From NCBI RefSeq assembly GCF_006542275.1, contig NZ_CP041217.1, forward strand, positions 1-64,000: a stretch of 64,000 nt of DNA, written 5' to 3'. Positions 22,001 to 29,729 of the stretch are shown here, piece by piece (positions within the stretch are counted from its first letter, which is position 1; each line of letters begins with the position of its first letter). This DNA comes from Saccharibacillus brassicae (lineage in GTDB: Bacteria > Bacillota > Bacilli > Paenibacillales > Paenibacillaceae). Both the position numbers and the translations under genes were made by a program. Below the pieces are notes generated by a model that had not been told where the DNA came from, ran no database searches, and saw only the letters and a program-made list of their open reading frames with translations.

Positions 22001-23088
22001 AGGACAGGCGAGCCGATCTTCAGCGAATGCCGGTCGACCGTGACGCGGCCGATCCGCTCTTCGCCAAGCGGCGGGAACGTGATCGCAAGCGAAGCTTCGG
22101 CCATGCCGTAGACGGGAAACATGACGTTCGGCTTCATGCCGTAGTCAGCCATCCGCTCCAGAAACTGCTCGCAGATCCGGATCGAGATCGGCTCCGCCCC
22201 GTTGAAGATCAGCCGCACGGCCGAGAAATCGAACGCGATGCCTTTGGAGCGGCGCAGTCCCATCATGGCGTATTTCAGGCCGAAATTCGGCGAAGCGAGA
22301 ATGGTAGCGCGGTGCTGCGACGCTTTTTCGAGCCAGAGCGCGGGGCGGCGCACGAACAGCGAAGTCGTCATCGTGCACTGCGCCATATTGGCCGCCGCCA
22401 CCGCAAGATGGCAGCCGATCAAGCCCATGTCGTGCGTAAGCGGCATCCACGACACGATCACGTCCGACTCGTTCAGATCGGCGCCGCGCACGATCGCCCG
22501 GATGTTCGTCATCAGGTTGCCGTGCGTCAGGACGACGCCTTTGGGCGTGCCGGTCGACCCGGACGAGAACTGGATAAACGCCGTGTCTTCGACGCTCGCT
22601 TCGCACGGCTCGCCCGCGATCCGGTGAGCCAGCGCATGATCGATATCGAGGAAGCGGTCTTCGCGCAGCGCGGCCAGACCTTCTTTTTGCGCAAAAGCCC
22701 CGAAGCCCGTTTTCACTTTGGAACTGCCGACGACAAACGCGCCTTCCATCAGCCCGAGCACGTTGCCGAGCTTGCGGAACGATTCGTCGTTATGGTCGGC
22801 GGCGATCGGAACAGGCACGATCCCGCCCAGCACGCAGCCCCAGAACAGATGGATAAACTCGAAATTTTCGCTTAGTTGAAAAATGACGGGATCGCCTTTT
22901 TGTACGCCGTTGTCTTGCAGATAGCCGAGCACAAGCCGCGATTTGGCGTACACGTCCCGGTACGAACGAAAGATTTCTTCTTCTTTGCCGAGGATAAAAG
23001 AAATGCCCTGCACCGTTTCTTCCGCCCGGGCTTCCAGCATATGCGACAGCGTGGCAAAGCCCGCCTGTTGATCCGCGATCACCCGCAT
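19030..23088 (-). CDS. FAAL-ACP-ketosynthase loading protein, 1,352 aa
   Basis: Starts the lipopeptide. A fatty acyl-AMP ligase domain (about 1-595; SSGSTGTPKG near 174) should adenylate a fatty acid and load it on the ACP (GVHS, Ser near 621). The beta-ketoacyl synthase (about 688-1110) then extends it once with malonate; its triad is visible as DSACSSS (Cys near 850), EAHGTGT (near 982) and SNIGH (near 1022). No acyltransferase domain follows, so malonate must come from the trans AT at 25,082. The C-terminus (HLPTYPFAQSRCW) looks like a post-KS linker. An imperfect tandem repeat rich in GASGLNGIAGVNG lies near residues 1116-1145. ATG 23088 overlaps the previous TGA by one base (TGATG) behind GGGAG; GTG 23091 is an alternative. 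In MycA/ItuA the same three domains are fused to the aminotransferase and NRPS, so here the protein is split after the KS. Confidence 0.93.
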   Translation of the reverse strand: MRVIADQQAGFATLSHMLEARAEETVQGISFILGKEEEIFRSYRDVYAKSRLVLGYLQDNGVQKGDPVIFQLSENFEFIHLFWGCVLGGIVPVPIAADHNDESFRKLGNVLGLMEGAFVVGSSKVKTGFGAFAQKEGLAALREDRFLDIDHALAHRIAGEPCEASVEDTAFIQFSSGSTGTPKGVVLTHGNLMTNIRAIVRGADLNESDVIVSWMPLTHDMGLIGCHLAVAAANMAQCTMTTSLFVRRPALWLEKASQHRATILASPNFGLKYAMMGLRRSKGIAFDFSAVRLIFNGAEPISIRICEQFLERMADYGMKPNVMFPVYGMAEASLAITFPPLGEERIGRVTVDRHSLKIGSPVLHLPDESEEHAIVYADEGFPVDSCSVRICGERDEELPDGSLGLIQIRGGNVTAGYYGGEAANRDTRTPDGWFRTGDIGFFYQARLVVVGRTQEMVIVNGQNYFSNDLERLAAEIEGVELNKIAVTSVFERDSQTEQTIAFVVHKGEAEQFLPLKKKVREHFARMVGIRMDYIVPVAQIPKTSSGKLRRHELKSRFEQGTFDEIVDRCRLLLREERELAARSGGRERVKQMERTLLELCAEVLPEQEIGIADNFFEQGVHSLALHQLAAALNERLPGAVAPEDLLAYPSINRLAAYLCDDDDGEEEALPQAAASARPGFGSPVAIIGIGLKLPGASGVEEFWSNLCGGMESVGPLPAERRRDLETYLARAGLADGVVKHGGYLHGIDKFDPAFFRILKKEAIAMPPAQRLFMQTAYESLEDAGYGGEALRSSRTGVYVGYISDLGGAQYQDLLKHSRDEQSATGVLSANIGGRFSYFMDFTGPSLLVDSACSSSMSALNLAVQALGAGDCEQAIVGGVQLKVIPLMEKEVGIESADGHTRPFSEDADGTGEGEGVISILIKPYAQALADGDPVYSVIRASHTNQDGHSAGLSAPNPQAQTALIRETLSKAGLESTDIGYVEAHGTGTRVGDPAELKALARAFRMDGDRDAKCALGSVKSNIGHLYAASGLAGIVKSSLMLQRKKIPATVNVGEPTRSFDWDASPFYVNTRLRDWESESVRRCSVSNFGFSGTNCHVVLEEHVEPERLARLETPGMAGWHGASGLNGIAGVNGASGLDGIAEVNGMTPASEMTGEMTGAKNESGGETWPFTLSASSREGLEAYVRAYGEFLRGSGSGFLRLADLCHTSSSGRKHLEYRLALKVSSVEELSEKLDNFHYALRPGEGQYVGYAGKTRGGAAERDRGELEPGETEALGRISANCAAALAHTNVPEERDRLVSRLCDHYVKGAQPDWLPAFEAANARRIHLPTYPFAQSRCWPDFELEPSPTSKTR

Positions 23089-24362
23089 CACGCTCCCGCT
23101 TTCGAATGTTCGGCTATATGTTCGAGCATCGCGCCGTACAAAATGTCCAGGCCGCGGCGCAGATTGTCCGGATCGACCGTCAGCGGAGGCATGATCTTGA
23201 TCACCGAGTCGTTGCGCCCTACCCGCTCCAGAATCAAGCCCCGTTCAAAACATTCGCCGACGATTTTGAGCGACAGATCGGGATCGCCGAGACCCGCCAG
23301 ATCGACGCCCCAGATCATGCCGATGCCGCGAACCGCGATCCGGCTGCCGAATTCGGCTTCGAATCGGCCGAGCGCTTCGCGAATGATCGCTTCCTTCTCC
23401 AGCACGACGCGGTCCATGTCTATCTGCTCGCGCAGCTCAAGCGCGGCGGTCGCCGCGATAAACGCCGTCTGGTTGCCGCGGAACGTGCCGTTATGCTCGC
23501 CCGGGCTCCAAATGTCGTGCTCCGGCTTCATCAGCAGCAGCGACATGGGCAGCCCATAGCCGCTGATCGATTTGGACAGCGTGACCATGTCCGGCGCGAT
23601 ACCCGCCCGCTCGAACGAGAAGAACGTGCCGGTGCGGCCGCAGCCGACCTGGATATCGTCGCAGATCAACAAAATGTCGTGCCGCGCGCACAGATCGGCG
23701 AGCCCGCGCATCCATTCGGGCGTCACCGGCACGATCCCGCCTTCCGCCTGCACCGTCTCGAAGATAACCGCGGCCGGCTTGTCGATGCCCGAATGGTCGT
23801 CGTTGAGCACGTTTTCCATATACTGCAGCGTGTCGAACGTATCCATATAGCCGAACGGATACGGCATAAACGTCACGTGTTCGAGCGGCAGGCCCGCGCC
23901 TTCGCGGCTGCTCCGGTTGCTCGTCGCCGCAAGGCTGCCGAGCGACATCCCGTGAAAGCCGCCCATAAAAGAAAAGACCGACGATCGTTGCTTCACTTTG
24001 CGGGCCAGCTTGAGCGCCGCTTCGACGGCGTTCGTGCCCGTCGTGCCGCAAAATTGCAACTTGTATTCCAGTCCCCGGGGATTGAGGATGCCGCGGACGA
24101 ATTTGTCGATAAAGAGGCGTTTCGTATCCGTGTACATGTCCAGCCCGTGCGTGACGCCGTCCGATTCCAGGTAACGGATCAGGCACTGCTTGATGTATTC
24201 GTCGTTATGTCCGTAATTCAAAGCGCCGGCTCCCGCAAAAAAGTCGATATAAGCTTTGCCGCTTTCGGCATACATGATGTCGTTCTTCGCCGAAACAAAC
24301 ACGTCTTGAAAGCTGCGGCAGTAAGAACGTACGTTGGACTCGTGAGCGTCGAAAATCAACAT
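23088..24362 (-). CDS. Class-III aminotransferase, diaminobutyrate-2-oxoglutarate type (EctB/Dat-like), 424 aa
   Basis: PLP-dependent fold-type I aminotransferase. The N-terminus (ESNVRSYCRSF), GTTGTNAVE near 106, GYMDTFDT near 171, the Asp pair near 235 and the PLP lysine in TLSKSISGYG (Lys264) match the EctB/Dat family, which aminates aspartate semialdehyde with glutamate to give L-2,4-diaminobutyrate. No ectA or ectC lies beside it, so ectoine synthesis is unlikely and supply of diaminobutyrate as a peptide building block is inferred. ATG 24362 has an AGAGGG site and lies 6 bp after the thioesterase stop; the stop codon overlaps the FAAL-KS start. Another class-III substrate cannot be excluded. 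Confidence 0.88.
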   Translation of the reverse strand: MLIFDAHESNVRSYCRSFQDVFVSAKNDIMYAESGKAYIDFFAGAGALNYGHNDEYIKQCLIRYLESDGVTHGLDMYTDTKRLFIDKFVRGILNPRGLEYKLQFCGTTGTNAVEAALKLARKVKQRSSVFSFMGGFHGMSLGSLAATSNRSSREGAGLPLEHVTFMPYPFGYMDTFDTLQYMENVLNDDHSGIDKPAAVIFETVQAEGGIVPVTPEWMRGLADLCARHDILLICDDIQVGCGRTGTFFSFERAGIAPDMVTLSKSISGYGLPMSLLLMKPEHDIWSPGEHNGTFRGNQTAFIAATAALELREQIDMDRVVLEKEAIIREALGRFEAEFGSRIAVRGIGMIWGVDLAGLGDPDLSLKIVGECFERGLILERVGRNDSVIKIMPPLTVDPDNLRRGLDILYGAMLEHIAEHSKAGA

Positions 24363-24368
24363 ATACGG

Positions 24369-25085
24369 TCATCCCTCTCGGTGCGTAGTAGAAACGGGCG
24401 ACGGCTTCAATATCCGGTTGATGGCTTGAACGACGCGGTTTGCGTGTTCGTTAATAAAAAAGTGGCTGCCTGCGAAGGCCTGGTAGGAAGAAGGGGAAAA
24501 GGTATGGCGGTCCCACTCGTTCATGGACGAACGATCATGGTCGGACTCGCTGTTGAACAAGGTGACCGGGCAGGCAAACAGCTTTTCCCGCACCGTTGGG
24601 AGGTAATTTTCGACCGCGCCGAAATCGCTGCGCAGCAGGCGGAACAAAAAGGAAGCGAACTCCGGGTCTTCGGTCAGCTGCCGGGGAATGCCGCCCAGCT
24701 CGAACATGCGCTCCCGGAACTGTTCTTCGGGCAGCAGATGATGCCGTTTCGGCTTGTAGAGATGGGGCGGAACCATGCCGGACAAAATGACGTGCTGCGG
24801 CAGGCGCTGCCCTTCGCGCTTCAGCCGGGCATACGCTTCCGTTACGACGTAGGCGCCCATGCTGTGGCCGAACATTGCGTACGGTTCGCCGCTGTCGTCG
24901 GCCGCGATTTTGCGCGCGACGAAGTCGGCCATTTGGCCGATCGTCGGCAGCAGTTCGTCGCCGGCGCGGCCGCTTCGGCCCGGCAGCTCGATCGGACACA
25001 GTTGGATCGAAGTCTCCAGCTCTTTTTTCCACTTCAGGTATGTAAAAGAAAAACCGCCGGCGTACGGGACCGTGTACAGCTTCAT
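24369..25085 (-). CDS. Type II thioesterase, 238 aa
   Basis: Alpha/beta hydrolase of the GrsT/SrfD type. It removes wrong or stalled acyl groups from carrier domains in trans. The nucleophile motif GHSMG gives Ser75; the acid is probably Asp182 or Asp184 (SESDHD) and the base His208 (AGSHFF). The length is normal for external thioesterases. I place the start at ATG 25085, which overlaps the transacylase stop (ATGA); a longer frame upstream runs antiparallel in sense through the neighbour and is not needed. Translation is probably coupled to the gene before it. Confidence 0.93.
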   Translation of the reverse strand: MKLYTVPYAGGFSFTYLKWKKELETSIQLCPIELPGRSGRAGDELLPTIGQMADFVARKIAADDSGEPYAMFGHSMGAYVVTEAYARLKREGQRLPQHVILSGMVPPHLYKPKRHHLLPEEQFRERMFELGGIPRQLTEDPEFASFLFRLLRSDFGAVENYLPTVREKLFACPVTLFNSESDHDRSSMNEWDRHTFSPSSYQAFAGSHFFINEHANRVVQAINRILKPSPVSTTHREG

Positions 25086-26035
25086 TGCGGCACCGCTTCC
25101 CGAACCGGGAACAGCCCGGCCAGCCGGTCGCGCTCGGCTTGACGTTCGTAGCCGAATGCCCGCGCATCCGGATAAGACGCGCGCAGCATGCGGGTCAGAA
25201 TGCCGCCGCTGCCGAGTTCGACGAACGTATCGACGTTCTGTCTGAGCGCCCGTTCGATCGTTCGATGCCACTGCACAGGCGAGAGCAGCTGCGCGACCAG
25301 ATAGTCCGCGACCGTGTCGGCGGTATAACAGTTCAGGTTAACGTTCGCGATAACGGGATACTTCGGTTCGGACAGCTTCAGCGCACGCAGATGAGCGCCG
25401 AATTCAACCGACGCTTCTTGCAGCAGCGGCGTATGGAACGGCGCGTTGCCGGGCATGCGCTTGACCGACGCTCCCCGCTCCTCGGCTATCCGCTCAAGCA
25501 GGTCCAGATCGGCCCGCACGCCGGCGACGCTGAGCTGGTCGGGCGCGTTGAAGCAGCTGACCCACACGCGCTTTCCCTGCCGGCGCAGTTCGGCGCACCG
25601 TTGTTCGATGACGTTCGCGTCGGTGCGGTAGATGACGCTCATCGCGCCGTCGCAGGCGATCGCCGCTTCGTGCGCCAGTTCCGAACGAAATGTGACGGTC
25701 TTCAGCGCCTGTTCGAACGTCAGCACGCCCGCGCAGGACAGCGCCGCGTATTCGCCGAGGCTGTGGCCCGCCATCAGCGCAGGGCGCTCGGCCCGTTCCG
25801 CGGTAAAATGACGAAAAGAAGCGGTGCAGGCGGTCACGATCAGCGGCGCGCTGATTCTAATGTCCCGCAGCGTGCTCTCGTCGCCGTCAAAACAAAGCCC
25901 GGCAACGTTAAGGTGCAGCAGATCCGAAGCTTCTTCGAACGTTCTTCTTACCTCTTCGCTCTCTCGATGCAGCTCTTGCAGCATACCGATACGCTGGGAA
26001 GATTGCCCCGGAAAAACGAACGCGAATTTGATCAT
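25082..26035 (-). CDS. Trans-acting malonyl-CoA acyltransferase (FenF/ItuD/MycC-like), 317 aa
   Basis: FabD-family transacylase that moves malonyl from CoA to a carrier protein. FVFPGQSSQ lies at the N-terminus, the nucleophile motif GHSLGEY gives Ser92, and NAPFHTPL gives His201. Iturin-family clusters begin with just such a gene (ItuD, MycC), which serves the AT-less ketosynthase; this cluster has the same first gene. An AGGAGG site precedes ATG 26035 with a rather long 12-nt spacer. It is the first gene of the operon that continues past the left window edge. Confidence 0.93.
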   Translation of the reverse strand: MIKFAFVFPGQSSQRIGMLQELHRESEEVRRTFEEASDLLHLNVAGLCFDGDESTLRDIRISAPLIVTACTASFRHFTAERAERPALMAGHSLGEYAALSCAGVLTFEQALKTVTFRSELAHEAAIACDGAMSVIYRTDANVIEQRCAELRRQGKRVWVSCFNAPDQLSVAGVRADLDLLERIAEERGASVKRMPGNAPFHTPLLQEASVEFGAHLRALKLSEPKYPVIANVNLNCYTADTVADYLVAQLLSPVQWHRTIERALRQNVDTFVELGSGGILTRMLRASYPDARAFGYERQAERDRLAGLFPVREAVPQ

Positions 26036-26075
26036 GGCGGTTGCGTTCCTCCTAGATGTAAATTAAAAATGTTAA

Positions 26076-26103
26076 AAAATATGCGAAGTTTTTAATTATG
26101 TAA
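26076..26103 (-). promoter_or_regulatory. Candidate promoter of the lipopeptide operon
   Basis: The divergent intergenic region 26,036-26,269 is unusually AT-rich for this window. On the minus strand TTACAT (26103-26098) and TATTTT (26081-26076) are spaced by 16 bp, about 40 bp before the transacylase start. No other clear -35/-10 pair is seen there. The match to consensus is modest, so a regulator may be needed. Confidence 0.4.
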
Positions 26104-26269
26104 TTCTTCCTTGAAAAAAGGAACTTCATACCTCCCCCATCGTAATGAGGCAGATCCGATTCGTCAACAGATTTCTAAAAACCTACTAGAAAACCTACCT
26201 CTTCCCAATCTTCTCTGCTATGGTTAGAGCATACCTACAGTCGGCAGGCCCGAATAAGGAGAATCCCGA

Positions 26270-26986
26270 ATGAATCCAACCAAAAAAATCGTCATCGTCG
26301 AAGACGAACTGGACATTTCCCGGATCGTCACGAATTATATGGCGAAGCACGGCTACGAAGCGTCCGCGGCGTCCAACGGCGCGGACGGCCTGCGCATGAT
26401 CGAGCTGCTCGACCCCGATTACGTCATCATGGACCTGACACTGCCCGACGCGGACGGTCTGGAACTGTGCCGCCAGATTCGGGAAACCAGAGAAACGCCG
26501 ATTCTGATTCTCAGCGCCCGCGGCAGCGATACCGACAAAGTGCTGGGACTCGGCTTCGGCGCGGACGACTACATGACCAAGCCTTTTTCGCTCAGTGAAC
26601 TGCTGGCGCGCATCAATGCCCATTTCCGCCGTTACGACAAAATGAAACAGGCCGCGGAACCGGTTCGCCTGCCGGAGGAGCCCGACGCGCAGCTGCGGAT
26701 CGGCGAGCTGTCGATCGACAAAAGCGAGCATCGGGTCTCGGCCGGCGGCCGCGAGATCGCGCTGTCCGCCAAAGAATTCGACCTGCTGCTCGTGCTGGCC
26801 GAACACCGGAACCGCGTTTTTTCCAAAAGCGAACTGCTTGACCTCGTCTGGGGCTCCGACCGTTACGTCGACGAGAATACGGTCAGCGTCTACGTGCGGC
26901 GCGTCCGCGAGAAAATCGAAGAAAGCCCGTCCGATCCGCGCTATCTCAAAACGGTGTGGGGCGTAGGCTACAAACTATGCCCCTGA
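26270..26986 (+). CDS. OmpR-family response regulator, 238 aa
   Basis: Receiver domain (1-120) with acidic residues at 11-12, phosphoryl-acceptor Asp55 (VIMDLTLPD) and Lys104 (TKPF), then a winged-helix DNA-binding domain ending in VWGVGYKL. AAGGAGAA precedes ATG 26270. It overlaps the kinase gene by 10 bp, so the two form one unit. The gene is divergent from the lipopeptide operon and upstream of an ABC transporter; control of either is inferred. Candidate binding repeats lie at 28,870-28,896. Confidence 0.93.
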   Translation: MNPTKKIVIVEDELDISRIVTNYMAKHGYEASAASNGADGLRMIELLDPDYVIMDLTLPDADGLELCRQIRETRETPILILSARGSDTDKVLGLGFGADDYMTKPFSLSELLARINAHFRRYDKMKQAAEPVRLPEEPDAQLRIGELSIDKSEHRVSAGGREIALSAKEFDLLLVLAEHRNRVFSKSELLDLVWGSDRYVDENTVSVYVRRVREKIEESPSDPRYLKTVWGVGYKLCP

Positions 26987-28530
26987 ACGTCTGGATTCGC
27001 CGCAAGGCGACGACGCTCTTCGTGCTGCTGCTGCTGATTTTCGGAAGCGGTCTGTGGCTGCTGCTGGCAAGCGGCGTCCAGCATCCCGAAGCCGAACGCT
27101 ACCCGGTCAACCGGGCCCGGCTGGCCGTCAGCGGAATCCTGTTCGAGCTGGAGCGGACCGGTCTGCAAACGCTGCGCAGCGATGCCGCCGCCCGCGCCGG
27201 CCTGCTGGAACGGTGCGAGCGGATCGGCGCCGAATTGACGCTGGTCGACCTGCGCGGCATCATCGCGTTCGATACATATGCGGCGGAATCCGGCGCCGTA
27301 CCGCCGCAAGGCGCGGCTGTCGACCTGCGCAGCGCGCTCAACTACGAGGTGCACGCTTCGGCCGTGCCCGGCCGGCTCGCCGTCGCGTTTCCCGTCGTGG
27401 AGAACGGGGCGCAGACCGGAAGCGCGCTGTTCGACTTCGCGGCGGACGATCTTGCGCCTCCGGCCGAGCCGAACCGGGTCGGGGCGCCGCTGCTTGTCTT
27501 CGGCGCGCTGCTGTGCGCCGCGGCGTGGACCGTGTGGCGCTTCGGCCGCCGCCTGCGCGTGCGGACGGTGGAGCCGCTCGTTTCGCTCAAGCAGGCGGCG
27601 GAACGTATGCTGCGCGGCGAATACGAACAAAAAGCGGAGTATGCGGAGCCCGACGAAATGGGCGACCTGTATGCCGCTTTCGACCAGATGCGCCTGGAGA
27701 TCCTGCATCTGAACCGCGAACGGCTGCGCCGCGAACGCATGCAAAAAGAACTCGTGACCGATATTTCGCACGATCTCAAAACGCCGCTCACGACGCTCAA
27801 AGCTTATATCGAAGTCATCGAAGAAGGGCTGTGCGCCGACATGGACGAAGTGCTTGACTATGTCGGCGTGATGCGCGTCCATACCGACAAAATGGTGCGG
27901 CTGACCGACGACCTGCTCGTGCATGCGCTGAACGAATTGGGGCAGATCTCCATCACGCCGCGGGAAAGCTACAGCCGCGACGTGTTCGGCGAGATTCTGC
28001 GCACGGTCGAGCGCGACGTCACGTCCGCCGGCATCGCTTACCGCGGGCCGGCCGGCCTGAGCGGCGCAGCGGCGGAAGCCGCAGCCGTCCGGCCGGACGC
28101 TGCGCTCCATACGGACCCATCCGGCATCCCGAACGTGCTTATTCGGGCGGACGTCCACCGCCTCGACCAGGTCGTCTCCAATCTGGTCTCCAACGCCCTC
28201 AAGCATACGCGACCGGGCGACGCCATCTCGATCGGATTCGAACGGCTGCCCGGCTTTCTTCAAGTCAGCATCGCCGATACGGGCCAAGGCATCGATCCTG
28301 CCGATATGCCGTTTATTTTCGAGCGGGCTTACAAAGGCGGCGCCGATCCCGGGGACGCCGGCCTTGAGCCCGATGCGGCTTCGCGCGCCGCAGCCGCCAG
28401 GCGCGAAGCCGGAAGCGGCCTCGGCTTGTCGATCTGCAAGACGATCATCGAAGCGCACGGCGGAAGCCTTTCGTTCCAGAGCCGCAAAGGCAGCGGCACC
28501 GTTTTCCATTTTACGGTTCCTCTCTGCTGA
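26977..28530 (+). CDS. Sensor histidine kinase, 517 aa
   Basis: Membrane sensor paired with the preceding regulator. TM1 is about residues 11-32 and TM2 170-188, flanking an extracytoplasmic domain of about 137 residues; HAMP follows, then the H-box DISHDLKTPL (His265) and an HATPase domain with NALKH, DTGQGI and GSGLGLSI. ATG 26977 overlaps the regulator stop by 10 bp and replaces a GTG seven codons earlier. The large sensor domain fits neither the short-loop BceS type nor a known ligand domain that I recognise. Confidence 0.9.
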   Translation: MPLNVWIRRKATTLFVLLLLIFGSGLWLLLASGVQHPEAERYPVNRARLAVSGILFELERTGLQTLRSDAAARAGLLERCERIGAELTLVDLRGIIAFDTYAAESGAVPPQGAAVDLRSALNYEVHASAVPGRLAVAFPVVENGAQTGSALFDFAADDLAPPAEPNRVGAPLLVFGALLCAAAWTVWRFGRRLRVRTVEPLVSLKQAAERMLRGEYEQKAEYAEPDEMGDLYAAFDQMRLEILHLNRERLRRERMQKELVTDISHDLKTPLTTLKAYIEVIEEGLCADMDEVLDYVGVMRVHTDKMVRLTDDLLVHALNELGQISITPRESYSRDVFGEILRTVERDVTSAGIAYRGPAGLSGAAAEAAAVRPDAALHTDPSGIPNVLIRADVHRLDQVVSNLVSNALKHTRPGDAISIGFERLPGFLQVSIADTGQGIDPADMPFIFERAYKGGADPGDAGLEPDAASRAAAARREAGSGLGLSICKTIIEAHGGSLSFQSRKGSGTVFHFTVPLC

Positions 28531-28593
28531 GAGCGGTCCTTCTCTGCGGACTGCGCTCCTGCTTCACGGATTGCCCCTCTTCTTCGCTGAAAA

Positions 28594-28847
28594 GAGCGCC
28601 GACGTTTATCGTCGGCGCTCAACGTGTCGAGAAAGTCTGATTCTGAACAAAGTGAGGAGGCGGAGGGAGAAATTCAGTGTAGGAGCGCCAGCGTTCGCCT
28701 TTGAAATCAGGAAAATCCCATTTAAATTTGATCCTTTTTCCTGATTTCAACACGCGACCGGAACGAATTTCTCCCGCAGTCGACAAGCTTCTCATACGTA
28801 TAGGACTTTCTCGACAGCCTGAGCGCCGACGTTTATCGTCGGCGCTT
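28594..28847. repeat. 254-bp nested palindrome between kinase and ABC operon
   Basis: The stretch is built from inverted repeats with a common centre near 28,722. The outermost units are two copies of one 27-bp hairpin (28594-28620 and 28821-28847, stem GAGCGCCGACG, loop TTTAT). Inside are TGTCGAGAAAGTC (28625-28637) against its complement (28804-28816), GGGAGAAATTC (28665-28675) against 28765-28775, and a perfect 15-bp pair 28701-28715/28736-28750. It carries no ORF that looks real. It could be a MITE-like mobile element or a large RNA hairpin. It occupies most of the 413-bp gap 28,531-28,943. Confidence 0.85.
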
Positions 28848-28850
28848 TTT
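28821..28850 (+). terminator. Intrinsic terminator after the two-component operon
   Basis: Stem AGCGCCGACG with loop TTTAT, followed by five T residues. It is the right-hand copy of the repeated hairpin; the left-hand copy (28594-28620) has no T-tract on the plus strand but is followed by TTTT on the minus strand. Confidence 0.75.
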
Positions 28851-28869
28851 GCGCTGTAAGACTTTATTA

Positions 28870-28909
28870 AGATTTTCGTCAGATTTGCGAAAGATCGGTC
28901 TTGTATAGT
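28870..28909 (+). promoter_or_regulatory. Promoter with three 11-bp-spaced AGAT repeats before the ABC operon
   Basis: A good -10 (TATAGT, 28904-28909) lacks a good -35; the hexamer 17 bp upstream is AGATTT. AGATT, AGATT and AGATC begin at 28870, 28881 and 28892, exactly one helical turn apart, and cover the -35 position. Direct repeats with this spacing are typical sites for OmpR-family regulators, so the regulator encoded at 26,270 is the natural candidate. Confidence 0.55.
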
Positions 28910-28943
28910 GAAAAGTATGGAAGACATACGAGGAGGCCGTACG

Positions 28944-29729
28944 ATGAACAAGCATGCCATTTTGCACGCATCGAATCTGTGCAAGACCTATTCGACGGGA
29001 AGCGAACAGTTCCATGCGATCAAAAACGTGGACCTGGACATTTACGAAGGCGACTTCACGGTCATCATGGGCAATTCGGGCTCGGGCAAGTCGACGCTGC
29101 TCTACCTGCTCAGCGGACTGGACGGGATCACGACCGGCGAAGTCTATTTCCGCAGCCAACGGATCGATACATACAGCGAGAAGCAAATTTCCAATTTCCG
29201 CACGCACAAAATCGGGTATATTTATCAGAGCATCAATCTCGTGCCGGATCTGTCCGTCGTCGAGAACATTTCGCTGCCCGGCTATATCGCCGGCGGCAAA
29301 AAAAGCGACGTGCGGGCCAAAGCCGTCTCGCTGATGCGGGCGATGGATATCGAAGGCCAGAAAGACCGGCTGCCGGCCCAGACGTCGGGCGGACAGCAGC
29401 AGCGGGCGGCGATCGCCCGGGCACTGATCAACGACCCGGAAGTCGTGTTCGCCGACGAACCGACAGGCAGCCTGAACTACGAACACGGCATGGCCGTACT
29501 CGACATTCTGACCGGGATCAACCGCAAAGGCCAGTCGGTCGTCATGGTGACGCACGATATCAAAGCCGCCTGCCGCGCGGACCGGCTCGTCTATATCCAT
29601 GACGGCAAAGTCGCGGGCATTCTCGAATTCGAGAAATACGACGAAAAAACGCTGCCGGGACGCGAGGAAGCCATATTCGCTTTCGTGTCGGGGAAGGAGC
29701 AGCGCCATGTACGCCGTGTGGAAGCTTAG
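28944..29729 (+). CDS. ABC transporter ATP-binding protein (MacB/LolD type), 261 aa
   Basis: ATPase for the FtsX-type permease that follows. Walker [10 protein letters not shown] is near residue 43, the signature is [15 protein letters not shown], Walker B is [12 protein letters not shown] and the switch histidine is in MVTHD. The start is ATG 28944 with AGGAGG 7 nt upstream; an earlier in-frame ATG lacks a site. It overlaps the permease gene by 23 bp. Such pairs beside peptide antibiotic clusters usually give self-resistance or export; that role is inferred. Confidence 0.93.
   Translation: MNKHAILHASNLCKTYSTGSEQFHAIKNVDLDIYEGDFTVIMGNSGSGKSTLLYLLSGLDGITTGEVYFRSQRIDTYSEKQISNFRTHKIGYIYQSINLVPDLSVVENISLPGYIAGGKKSDVRAKAVSLMRAMDIEGQKDRLPAQTSGGQQQRAAIARALINDPEVVFADEPTGSLNYEHGMAVLDILTGINRKGQSVVMVTHDIKAACRADRLVYIHDGKVAGILEFEKYDEKTLPGREEAIFAFVSGKEQRHVRRVEA

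Noticed and set aside
23088-24362. Ectoine biosynthesis locus
   Set aside because: Only the EctB-like gene is present, inside an NRPS operon; ectA and ectC are missing.
20854-25142. Long plus-strand frames at 20854-22875 and 23106-25142
   Set aside because: Shadows of the FAAL-KS, aminotransferase and thioesterase genes, with no motif or start signal of their own.
26968-28509. Minus-strand 513-codon frame opposite the sensor kinase
   Set aside because: The plus strand encodes a complete kinase with all motifs; the antisense frame has none.
28594-28847. CRISPR array or insertion sequence at the nested palindrome
   Set aside because: Units are inverted rather than regularly spaced direct repeats, and no transposase frame is present; a MITE remains possible and is listed as such.
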